DNA from: Zygaena filipendulae
Taxonomy: Eukaryota; Arthropoda; Insecta; Lepidoptera; Zygaenidae
Direction: 5' to 3'
NCBI GenBank assembly: GCA_907165275.2
Contig: OU015649.1
Location: forward strand, 6,540,001-6,604,000
Length of the DNA stretch: 64,000 nt
Shown here piece by piece: positions 58,501-64,000 of this stretch; position 1 is the first letter of the stretch, and each line of letters starts with the position of its first letter. A program made the translations under genes and the position numbers. Below the pieces are notes generated by a model that was not told where the DNA came from, made no database searches, and saw nothing but the letters and a program-made list of their open reading frames with translations.

Positions 58501-61500
58501 TAAACAGTTCATCTGACCAAAATGTAACAATGGTGTTAAGAATATGCAAGGATTTTTTTATGCCTTCCCCGGTGCGCTCATTGAAATCGAACGAACAATA
58601 TAGGAGCGCAAAGTCATTGATTTACTACTAGCCGGTGTGTTATATCCATGCGCATAGTAAACAAATAAATATATAGAAAGATAATAAACTTTTATTTAAT
58701 ACTCATATTTTACATTAACTAGGCCCCAACGTGGATAATTTTAGCATTGTTTTAGTTACACTAACCGCCGCACTCAGAGTCGACTTTAATGATTACTTAG
58801 TTAAGTATAGATTTTTAAAACAAAACTGCCGCAATCAGACAAGTTTAATAAATTATTGTTAATTGGCATTTAACTAATTAATTTACATCTCATTAAATGC
58901 CAATTAACATTAATTTACTGAACGTCTCTGATTGCGGCAGTTTTGTTTTAAAAATCTATACTTAACTAAGCAATCATTAAAGTCGACTCTTAGTGCGGCC
59001 GTAAAAGAAATAAAGAAGGTTTAGGTACCTATAACTACCGTTATTTTAACATGGGTGGCGTTTCGCCATACACTGAGTTTACGAAAACACTTCGTTTCTT
59101 TATGTCATATTTCATTTCGTGAAAGAAATTTATCTATTAAACGTTAGATCAAAATATTAAAATTAATAACTCCAAAATTACTAAAATGACTATGTAGCCT
59201 TAAAAATATTTGGATTACTGAATCTGATATTATTTATTATTTCAATACAACGCTTATTAGATCATTTTCCAATGCGAAACTCGAAACAGTGGGTTTTTTA
59301 ACTTTAGCCTGGTTAGATAATTAATTTATTATAAATATTAGTATACCTATTAGCCTGATTGTTTATCGCAACAATAATAACATTATATTGGATTCCAGTC
59401 TGTCGTTCCTTCAACTAAATAAACCCAAAATTCTCGACAAATTGACACTAAACACCAATGAATTTAAGCAACAAAAATTTTGCCTGCCTAGGGATGTTGA
59501 CGACTTTTGAAAAACAAAATTCTAATTAGTTCGTCAGTTAGAAAATAAAAAAACAATAGACACGTGTTTTTAACTTTTTCAAATAAATAAAAATTTATAG
59601 AGATAAAGTTTAGAGTGGATTTAGAGAGACTAACCGCTAAGCTGCCATACAAACTGCACCGGTTATTGACGTCACGCGAAATTTCAGCTCAATTTATCGC
59701 CGTTATTTTTTGATTACGAAAAACACGAAAAAATACATATCCAATATTATTTTTTAATTTACAACACGGGCTAAATAAAAATTCAGTCAACATGCCCATT
59801 ATTTTTTAATAGGTATAGATAGATAGATTTATCTTCTTCCATTTATGTAATTTGAATAGTTTTATGAGACATGACACCCAATAAACCGGAACTTCACTGT
59901 GATGATCTAATAATTTCGAAGTAGTTCAAATCAGATTGTGAGTTAAAAAGGAATAATATAGGTACCTACTTAAAAAAAATAACTACATAATATTTATTTC
60001 GTAACGTGTAAATATTTTTCCAGCTCGGCGATTTTCCAGTAGGATACGCATACCTACGATCAAACGATAATATTATTATGAAACATTTATGAAATATCAT
60101 TTATTGTAAATACTAGCAACCTATCTGCCTATAAATGCGTTCAAAAAAATATGTACCTAAGTATCCAAGGAAGTCTCGAATAACTTTTAAACGAGCTTAT
60201 TCTATTTGCAGCTTCTAACAAGGTCGTTTGATAAATAGGTTCAAATTAAAAATAGCTATGTATTATAAATAATTACGACGGTTCTATACTTGCGCACCGC
60301 GCGATTTTGAAAATATTTTCAATTATTTAATTGGGGTTAAAATTAAAAATTAGTATTTTCTCTATTTTACATGTTCTGCTTCCGATCTGTTTATTTTTTT
60401 ATTTTGAACGATTAATCGTCATTTAGAAATTGTTTTTTATAGCAGGTGGAGCAGTTTCACCCATGGAAGGGCTTTAAATTAAAGTAGGTACTTAAGTATA
60501 CGATTATAATGGGGATGTGGACTACTTTTGAAAATCAAAATTCAAAAAAAACAATAGACACGTTTTTTTTTTTGCTTTTTTAAATAAATTAAAATATACA
60601 GAGATAAAGCGCATTAAAGTTTAGGATGAGGGGGTCGTGACGTCACTAACCGCTAAAACCGCCATACAAACTGTCAGAATAGTGTCGTCCCGCGGAATTT
60701 CAACTCAATATATCGCCGTTATTTTTTGATTACGTAAAAAAAGAAAAAAAACGTGTCCAATATTTTTTAATAATCTACAAGACGGACTAAAAAATAAAAA
60801 TTAGTCAACATGCCCATTACCGATAACCAAAAAAACTAATACACATCCAAAACTGATAGCGAGTAAAATAATGTGATAATATGCTATATTAAATACTGAA
60901 TTGTATTTAATAGGTAATAAACGAAATAGTTTTGAACTTTACAAGTTAAGAATATCGAGATATAGGTATCGATTGACCGCACTTCCACACTCGCAAATAT
61001 TTAAATTTCCCGATGAAATACATCGGCTTTCGAATACATCGGGTTAAAAACTTAAAATCAATAAATTATATTGACCCAAGACATATTAAGTTTAAGATGG
61101 TTTAAGCTACATAAATTGCCGCCGGACAAGTTTCATTCAGATGTATTTAACCGCCGCAGAGTCGTTTTAAAATGTCATCCTCCTTGCGTTTTAATGATTA
61201 CTTAATTAAGTACCTATAATTTTTTAAAACAAAACTGCCACAATCAGACAAGTTTAATAAATTAATGTTAATTGGCATTTAACTAGTTATTAATTAAGTT
61301 ACATCTCGTTAAATGCCAATTAACATTAATTTACTGAACGTCTCTGATTGCGGCAGTTTTGTTTTAAAGATCTATAGGTAGGTACTTAATTAAATAATCA
61401 TTAAAGTCGACTCTGAGTGCGGCCGTAAGAGTTTTTGCATTATATACGCATTCAAATAAAATAAATAGATACAATATTTTTATTAAAATTCTATCAAAGA

Positions 61501-64000
61501 TACGATTTCAGAAAATCATTTAGTATGTGTATGAACAGCGCTACAAAGATAATCCGTTTTAATGTCTTCTGCCTTTATCATTGCAGCCATGGCGCAAACA
61601 AAAAAATAAATTCTTTCCTCCGTGTTTTGAACTTACCACGAATGCTATAGAAAAATTTTTCGTCGGCGGTTTTTCGATGAAGCATAAGATAGCAGTCACA
61701 TCTATATTTCCTCCACAGCTGCGCATGTCGAAGGCCTCCAAGCAGAACTCGCTGGTGTCCATGAAAGGAGTTTCGTCTACCTCTATCACCGCATCTCTAG
61801 TCAAGTGGTGTCGATCTTGTGGAGTGGTTTTGTTAAGCACAAACCTTTGAGTCGGACAATGAAGATCTGAGCGAAATCCCAAGGCATCTAAAACAATAAC
61901 AAAAATATTTCACATCTTGATTCTGTTTATGTTTGAAACTTATATTTATAACGGTCATTAGTCATTAAATTAACGTTCATAAAATGTAGGTATCTTTATT
62001 TAGCAGACATGTAAAAACTAACGCCAAATGATAAATAACATTTTTATATCGCGGTTATCCTTTTCTCCTTAGGGGTTTCAATTCACTACTGACCCCTGCA
62101 ACACTTCCTGTAGTAGATTGTTGCACCGAGCGCAAAGTGAGTCATTAATGCACGAGTGTTAAGTTGGTGCCCAAGCGTAAGCAAGGGCACTAAATTAGCA
62201 CGAGTGCATTAATTAGTCACTTTAGCAAGGTGCGTAATCTAATTTTCTTTCAACTATCAATCTACCTACCGTGATAAAATATACCTATACTCAAAATAAA
62301 AATCTGAAGTTAATGAAAACAAAGTTTAATTCATCTTCTGCGCAAACATTTAAAACTTACAATGATTAAATGTGCAGTTAGTTACCTGGAACATTTATTC
62401 TAGTATTTGTTTGGTTTATTTGTGAACTAACTGTCTTCCGTAGTTTCACCCGCGGTAATTTCGGATTTCTCATAAGAATTTTGTGATAAAAAATACCCTA
62501 TTTGTCACTCAGGACTACCGTAGCATCCTAAAAAATTGTCACAAACTGACAAACCCACAATTCACAAACACAAACTTTACCTCTTTATGATATTAGTAGT
62601 GTAACCGCCGCACTCAGAGTCGACTTTAATGATTACTTAGTTAAGTATAGATTTTTAAAACAAAACTGCTGCAATCAGAGACGTTGAGTAAATTAATGTT
62701 ATTTGGCATTTAATGAGATGTAACTTAGTTAGTTAAATGCCAATTAACATTAATTTAATAAACTAGTCTGATTGCGGCAGTTTTGTTTTAAAAATCTATA
62801 CTTAACTAAGTAATCATTAAAGTCGACTCTGAGTGCGGCGGTAAGTATGGGTCGTCACAGTAGGTAGGTATTGATATAGATAATAAATATTTTCATCAAG
62901 TCGGCTTTATTTAGTAGGTACTGCAGGTACCGGCGGTAATCACCGCGGGTGAAACAGTGGGGAACAGTTAGTTTTATATAAATTAACTAATTTGCTTTGT
63001 TAAAAATATTAATTTTTATTTTGCCCGTAATGTTTTCATTATAAAATTATCACACAAAATAAATATATTTTTGGTAGCTACTGATTGCAATAGAATAACA
63101 CTCATCTGATTCAATTTAGAAGTGTCGTGCGGGCCGCTAATATAATTATGTACCTACTTACCTAAGTGCAGAGGTTAATTAACGAAGTCAATAAGTACAT
63201 ACCTGCGTAGTGTGGGTCATCATTTTTAAGGGGGTCTAAGTAGTAAGAAATATTAAAAAATGGTGTGTTATCGGTATTTTTCACACAATTGCTCGCAGTT
63301 CTTCCACAGCGACGGGGATGGTAATGTTGCCCAATAGGACAACACTTCCGGAAACAAAACGTGTTAAAAGTAGAGCAGTTTTGACTGCAGACACGAGCCA
63401 CAAGATCAGGACTTTTGTAATTCTGCTCAAGACACCATTCCGTCTGGAAAAACTGCTCTGATCGACCATCACTTTTACTGGATACAGTTAAAACACTTCC
63501 CATTATTTCAAATTTGAATTTTTCTTCACCCAAATCTATGGTGTTTTCATGTACTTTGCAAACTAATTCGCTTTCAATTTCATATACATAATCTTTGTTT
63601 GTGCTCATCGTTGTCTGTAAAAAATCTGTAAAATTTCCTGTATTCATACACGAGTGTAACTCCAAGTCATATTTTTGTCCTCTGCCACAACACTTTCGAA
63701 TATGTCCAAAATGAATAGTCGTGTTGTAATATTTCTCATCGATTTCTTTACTCATACATCTTAACATTACGATTTTAGAAATGTACTTATTTTTAGTGCC
63801 GTTTACAGCTTCTTGAACGAGCTTATCATAACACAAACTAATATTGAAATCCGATAATTTTACTGTTGGTTGCACCACTTCAGTTACGAGCATTTCATCA
63901 CAATCCTCCAGCATTCCGTATTGAACTTTATAGTCATCACCAACGAAAAGAGGAGTTTTTGTAATATTCTCAGAATCGGTACACACAAATCTTGGACCAG
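40392..64000 (-). CDS. Methuselah-like class B GPCR, 8 exons visible, 5' end outside the window
   Basis: Cell-surface receptor of the insect Methuselah family. Exons in transcript order: 64000-63203 (partial), 61887-61637, 58512-58329, 55223-55145, 46095-45911, 44240-44048, 43392-43202, 40525-40392. All junctions are GT-AG; from the first complete codon (63998) the frame holds for 2,013 nt: 670 residues and a stop. Residues 1-343 are extracellular, Cys-rich, with seven N-glycosylation motifs in exon 1 alone. About 344-600 holds seven membrane helices with family marks ELRNLHGK (370-377, after helix 1), MCIDIWWTF (helix 3) and NELQGVFVF (helix 7). A 44-residue Ser/Thr-rich tail closes it. Signal peptide and first exon(s) lie beyond 64000. 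The ligand is unknown. Confidence 0.9.
40596..40695. repeat. Short inverted repeat, 100 bp
   Basis: TAAAGCATAGTTTAGACGAA at the left pairs with TTCGTCTAAAGCTTGCTTTA at the right, in the last GPCR intron. Probably a small MITE. Confidence 0.65.
41140..41312 (+). mobile_element. Helitron-like fragments, plus orientation
   Basis: GGATCAACGCACAGCC block then CCGCGGGAACTCCGAAATTG and a decayed end GGAGGACAGCTA. Followed by a stretch (41340-41460) also present at 45660-45790. Confidence 0.55.
42072..42645. mobile_element. MITE family D, copy 3, split by MITE H
   Basis: CACGTGTTAATGAATTGACT at the left and TCGTCAATTCATTAACAC at the right. A 237-bp family H element sits inside at 42307-42543. Confidence 0.8.
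42307..42543. mobile_element. MITE family H, copy 2 (237 bp)
   Basis: CCGCCGCACTCAGAGTCGAC at the left, complement at the right, TAA before and TTA after. Almost fully palindromic. Inserted into MITE D. Confidence 0.85.
42819..43060 (+). mobile_element. Helitron-like element, plus orientation
   Basis: GGATCAACGCACAGCC near the start; ends AACCGCGCGGAGCAGCTAGT. Lies just downstream of GPCR exon 7. Confidence 0.7.
43202..43392 (-). CDS. Methuselah-like GPCR exon: helices 6-7
   Basis: Acceptor TTATTTTAG before 43392; donor CTAG|GTAAAT at 43201. Residues 563-626: helix 6 (KLWVVMGVSWASEMLSTVV), loop MHPTWLWNI, helix 7 with FNELQGVFVFIILVLKP. If the donor is not used the frame runs 79 nt further to a stop at 43122, a possible shorter-tailed form by intron retention. 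Confidence 0.9.
44048..44240 (-). CDS. Methuselah-like GPCR exon: helix 5 and third cytoplasmic loop
   Basis: Acceptor ATTTCACAG before 44240; donor CTAA|GTGAGT at 44047. Residues 499-562: WPHYIFFVIPMGLVTGTNLV begins helix 5, followed by a long basic loop (TARHCARVKAEVHRLQAG). This loop is where G-protein contact would be expected. GC-rich against its flanks. Confidence 0.92.
44283..44627. mobile_element. Head-to-head Helitron-like pair
   Basis: A plus-oriented 5' part (CCTACTAATATTATAAACGC onward, 44290-44430) runs into a minus-oriented copy (GTGCCCCGCGGTTTCACCCG, 44432-44627). In GPCR intron 5. Confidence 0.65.
44720..45268 (+). mobile_element. Helitron-like element split by a CRE-bearing MITE
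   Basis: The 5' part (ACTAATATTATAAAG to CTCGGAATT) and the 3' part (AATTCCCGCGAGAACTCC to GGGAACAGCTA) belong to one Helitron-like copy. The MITE (about 44863-45207) sits between them, and AATT occurs on both sides. Confidence 0.75.
44863..45207. mobile_element. CRE-bearing MITE (family G), copy 3
   Basis: Two TGACGTCA palindromes (45034-45041 and 45080-45087), flanking words TCAAAATTCTAATTAGTCCG and ACGGACTAAAAA. Boundaries approximate. Confidence 0.7.
45275..45655 (+). mobile_element. Two Helitron-like elements, plus orientation
   Basis: 45275-45440 lacks its 3' end; 45455-45652 ends AAACCGCGGGGGACAGCTAG. Frames inside are not genes. Confidence 0.65.
45911..46095 (-). CDS. Methuselah-like GPCR exon: helix 4
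   Basis: Acceptor TGGTTTTCAG before 46095; donor GCG|GTACAA at 45910, a weak donor. Residues 437-498: a basic intracellular loop (RKASSERRRFAWY), helix 4 (YAWSVATLLTLTVLLLDLYP), and extracellular loop with MGTGMCWFGS, a family pattern. The intron before it (about 9 kb) is the longest in the gene. Confidence 0.9.
46926..47255. mobile_element. CRE-bearing MITE (family G), copy 4
   Basis: Left GGGATGTTGAC, right GTCAACATGCCC, inverted. TGACGTCA at 47071-47078; the second motif has mutated to TGACCTCA. Confidence 0.75.
47393..47815 (+). mobile_element. Two tandem Helitron-like elements
   Basis: First ends GAAACCGCGGGGGTCAGCTA near 47606; the second starts at the TAATATTATAAAGAGGTAAA that follows and ends CGGGGTACGGCTAG. 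A second copy inserted in the CTAG/T end of the first is a usual Helitron pattern. Confidence 0.75.
47978..48211 (+). mobile_element. Helitron-like element, plus orientation
   Basis: ATTAATATTATAAAGAGCTA start, TCTACTGAACCGATTTTAAA, end GTAACCGCGGGGAACAGCTA. Confidence 0.75.
48279..48520. mobile_element. MITE family C, copy 3
   Basis: GGGGCTATTATGTAACTTTT at the left, AAAAGTTACATAATTGCCCT at the right. Interior as in copies 1 and 2. Confidence 0.75.
48596..48906 (+). mobile_element. Helitron-like element, MINE-type
   Basis: Starts TATACATATAAATAAAATTG, has GAAACGGCTGGATCGATTTT, ends AACGCGGGGCACAGCTAG. Confidence 0.7.
48940..49170 (-). repeat. Interspersed repeat A fragment, minus strand
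   Basis: Ends GAACCTCCTTTTTTGAAAGT; same order as 30545-30868 and 52380-52891. Confidence 0.65.
49172..50205. other. GPCR intron 4, AT-rich, nothing recognised
   Basis: A 90-codon minus frame (49444-49716) shows no domain or splice context. Confidence 0.4.
50206..50400 (+). mobile_element. Helitron-like element, plus orientation
   Basis: CTCCTAAATGCGAAAGTGAG start, CTCAACCGATCATCATGAAA, end ACCGCGGCGAACAGCTAG. Confidence 0.75.
50580..50832. repeat. Partial repeat A palindrome
   Basis: AAAGCTAACAAAATACCGGT and GATCGGTTTGAAGTTGGTGC at the left, GGAAGTCGGTTAAGA at the right. A 100-codon frame across it is not a gene. Confidence 0.6.
50833..52379. other. GPCR intron 4, AT-rich with one Helitron-type fragment
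   Basis: A decayed MINE-type fragment at about 52190-52345; otherwise nothing. Confidence 0.4.
52380..52891 (-). repeat. Interspersed repeat A, minus strand
   Basis: Contains the complement of the GGAACTGATGATGAAGACCA and GGATCTGATGATGG blocks and ends CTCCTCTTTTTTGGAAGTCC. Frames inside are not genes. A (GTCT)n fragment precedes it (52310-52345). Confidence 0.75.
53117..53326 (+). mobile_element. Helitron-like element, plus orientation, decayed
   Basis: TTTAAAGAGAAAGATTTATT start, GACATAGGGTACTTTTTATC, decayed terminal hairpin near 53310. Confidence 0.55.
53842..53951. repeat. Inverted repeat, about 110 bp
   Basis: ATGTCACTTGGCTAGCCAAT (53863 on) pairs with ATTGGTTGACCAAGTGACAT; pairing extends outward imperfectly to TCGTTAACG / CTAACGA. 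Confidence 0.65.
54010..55010 (+). pseudogene. Dead non-LTR retrotransposon, end of reverse-transcriptase ORF
   Basis: Conceptual translation shows fragments of a jockey-like reverse transcriptase C-terminal part: LQGWFTTNGLILNVTKSNVM, FLGFYIDSDLN, LSGAVFVMRKLKP, then KRAVRILAGVKLGHSCRDLF and GPTFYEKLPVDIKNE. In-frame stops (for example after LFSA near 54130) and frame changes break it. The 3' end has an ATCT microsatellite tail (about 54990-55008). 5' truncated, as usual for LINEs. In GPCR intron 4. Confidence 0.8.
55145..55223 (-). CDS. Methuselah-like GPCR exon: helix 3
   Basis: A 79-nt exon, too short to stand out as a reading frame. Acceptor TATTTACAG before 55223; donor TGG|GTGAGT at 55144. 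Encodes GYSMYFGFVAAFVWLNVMCI then DIWWTF (residues 411-436), the characteristic helix 3 of Methuselah receptors. Phase in 1, phase out 2, matching its neighbours. Confidence 0.88.
55513..55768 (-). mobile_element. Helitron-like element, minus orientation
   Basis: CTAGCTATGCCCCACGGTTT left; CAAACAAACAAACTCTTCAG and TATTATATTAGTATGGATA right. Confidence 0.7.
55867..56057 (-). mobile_element. Helitron-like element, minus orientation
   Basis: CTGTTCCCCGCGGTTTCACC left; GGTTGAGCCGTTGAGGCGTG; AACTCACTTTCGCATTTATA right. Confidence 0.75.
56176..56520. mobile_element. Chimaeric Helitron-like copies
   Basis: Plus-oriented 5' part (ATCCTACTAATTTATAAATG to the GAGTTCCGGAATTTC block) joined to a minus-oriented copy ending TTTATAATTTTATAGTATAC. 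Confidence 0.6.
56862..57012 (-). mobile_element. Helitron-like 3' fragment, minus orientation
   Basis: CTAGATGATCTCCGCGGGTT then GAGTTCCCGCGGGAATTCCG; the body stops at 56970, followed by a stray GCGGGGCACAGCT from another copy and a fragment of MITE D. Confidence 0.6.
57540..57713 (+). mobile_element. Helitron-like element, plus orientation
   Basis: AACTACTGGACCGATTTAAA, CCCTGAGTAACATAGGCTAT, end AAACCGCGGGGAGCAGCTAG. Confidence 0.7.
57714..58328. other. GPCR intron 3 segment, unassigned
   Basis: 57840-58110 is less AT-rich than its surroundings with broken frames (stops) and could be an old retrogene or LINE fragment; I cannot name it. Confidence 0.3.
58329..58512 (-). CDS. Methuselah-like GPCR exon: helices 1-2
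   Basis: Acceptor TTGGTCAG before 58512 and donor TCG|GTAAGT at 58328. Residues 350-411: rest of helix 1 (MNCLSAVCLALTLVVY), the signature ELRNLHGK, and helix 2 (LICQVSMMFLACSCLA), then a hydrophilic link. GC-rich compared with the flanks. Confidence 0.92.
58765..59001. mobile_element. MITE family H, copy 3 (237 bp)
   Basis: CCGCCGCACTCAGAGTCGAC left, complement right, flanked by TAA on both sides (58762-58764, 59002-59004). In GPCR intron 2. Confidence 0.88.
59485..59800. mobile_element. CRE-bearing MITE (family G), copy 5
   Basis: GGGATGTTGAC left and GTCAACATGCCC right, inverted. TGACGTCA at 59667-59674. Confidence 0.75.
59801..61150. other. GPCR intron 2, AT-rich around one MITE
   Basis: Only the family G copy at 60510-60820 is recognised. 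Confidence 0.4.
60510..60820. mobile_element. CRE-bearing MITE (family G), copy 6
   Basis: GGGGATGTGGACTACTTTTG left and TTAGTCAACATGCCCATTA right. TGACGTCA at 60638-60645; the second motif has been lost. Confidence 0.75.
61151..61425. mobile_element. MITE family H, copy 4 (275 bp)
   Basis: CCGCCGCAGAGTCG left, complement of GACTCTGAGTGCGGCCG right, TAA on both sides. Longer than its sisters through insertions in the left arm and near the right end. Confidence 0.8.
61637..61887 (-). CDS. Methuselah-like GPCR exon: end of ectodomain
   Basis: Acceptor TTTTAG before 61887 and donor GTG|GTAAGT at 61636. Residues 266-349. Contains EFCLEAFD (C314) and IDVTAILCF (C334), the closing part of the second ectodomain module, then a short linker and the first residues of helix 1 (NFSIAFV). 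Enters in phase 1, leaves in phase 0. Confidence 0.88.
62115..62240. mobile_element. Short inverted-repeat element
   Basis: GTGAGTCATTAATGCACGAG left and CTCGTGCATTAATTAGTCAC-type right arm (CGAGTGCATTAATTAGTCAC) pair; the centre carries GCCCAAGCGTAAGCAAGGGC, itself a small palindrome. Confidence 0.65.
62435..62600 (-). mobile_element. Helitron-like element, minus orientation
   Basis: TAGTTTCACCCGCGGTAATT left; CTCAGGACTACCGTAGCATC; CTCTTTATGATATTAGTAGT right. Confidence 0.65.
62605..62841. mobile_element. MITE family H, copy 5 (237 bp)
   Basis: CCGCCGCACTCAGAGTCGAC left, exact complement at the right (GCGGCGG), TAA on both sides (62602-62604, 62842-62844). Directly abuts a Helitron-like copy. 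Cleanest member of the family here. Confidence 0.88.
63203..64000 (-). CDS. Methuselah-like GPCR ectodomain exon (5' partial)
   Basis: Reads from the window edge to donor GCAG|GTATGT at 63202. Residues 1-265 of the visible protein: Cys-rich, extracellular, glycosylation motifs NIT, NIS, NGT, NTT, NFT, NCS, NIS. RKCCGRGQ (101-108) and RKCCPIGQ (217-224) are two copies of the signature that occurs once in a normal Methuselah ectodomain. EWCLEQ (187-192) closes the first copy. The true start is not in the window. Confidence 0.88.

Noticed and set aside
58325..58549. Minus-strand 74-codon frame MHILNTIVTFW over GPCR exon 3
   Set aside because: Wrong frame; the alternative frame has the receptor helices and phase-compatible splice sites.

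Overview
This is eukaryotic nuclear DNA, AT-rich and intron-rich, from an insect and almost certainly a moth or butterfly. The evidence is GT-AG introns of 0.1 to 9 kb, dozens of copies of the lepidopteran Helitron-like repeat (GC-rich 3' hairpin ending in CAGCTAGT, often with a GTCT/GTTT microsatellite), a heavy load of small inverted-repeat transposons, and protein families typical of insects. There are no bacterial operons, CRISPR arrays or rRNA genes.

Three host genes are supported. (1) On the plus strand, 14447-32207, a complete 12-exon gene encodes a 697-residue sodium/proton antiporter of the NHA/SLC9B family (CPA2). Joining the exons by hand keeps one frame through 2,094 nt. A second, phase-compatible first coding exon at 18790-18878, behind a CpG-rich stretch, predicts a 635-residue isoform with a different N-terminus. 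(2) On the minus strand, 37357-38691, an intronless gene encodes a 444-residue secreted protein with a signal peptide, a basic RVRR processing site and tandem Pro/Tyr/Asn/Gln-rich repeats. (3) On the minus strand, from 64000 (5' end beyond the window) to 40392, eight exons encode 670 residues of a Methuselah-like class B GPCR: a duplicated cysteine-rich ectodomain module, seven membrane segments and a Ser/Thr-rich tail. The last exon lies under a misleading plus-strand reading frame.

The rest is repeat-rich intergenic and intronic DNA. 1-14446 holds MITEs, Helitron-like copies, two GC-rich islands, a decayed Tc1-like transposon with intact ends and TA duplication (9986-11569), and a 648-bp TRIM with LTRs, primer-binding site, purine tract and 5-bp target duplication (11956-12603) lying inside another repeat. 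The antiporter introns hold a perfect 150-bp-arm inverted repeat (19932-20351), a hAT-like element with an 8-bp target duplication ending 47 bp before exon 7, and two compact hairpins. 31.6-37 kb has tRNA-derived SINEs and large palindromic elements. The GPCR introns hold four of five copies of a palindromic MITE with TAA flanks, a CRE-motif-bearing MITE family, nested repeat stacks and a dead non-LTR retrotransposon.

I see no gene cluster or defence-type system. The most useful discoveries are the antiporter's alternative first exon, the hidden GPCR tail exon, the duplicated ectodomain, the repeat-bearing secreted protein and several datable transposon insertions. Family assignments are from recognition, without database searches.
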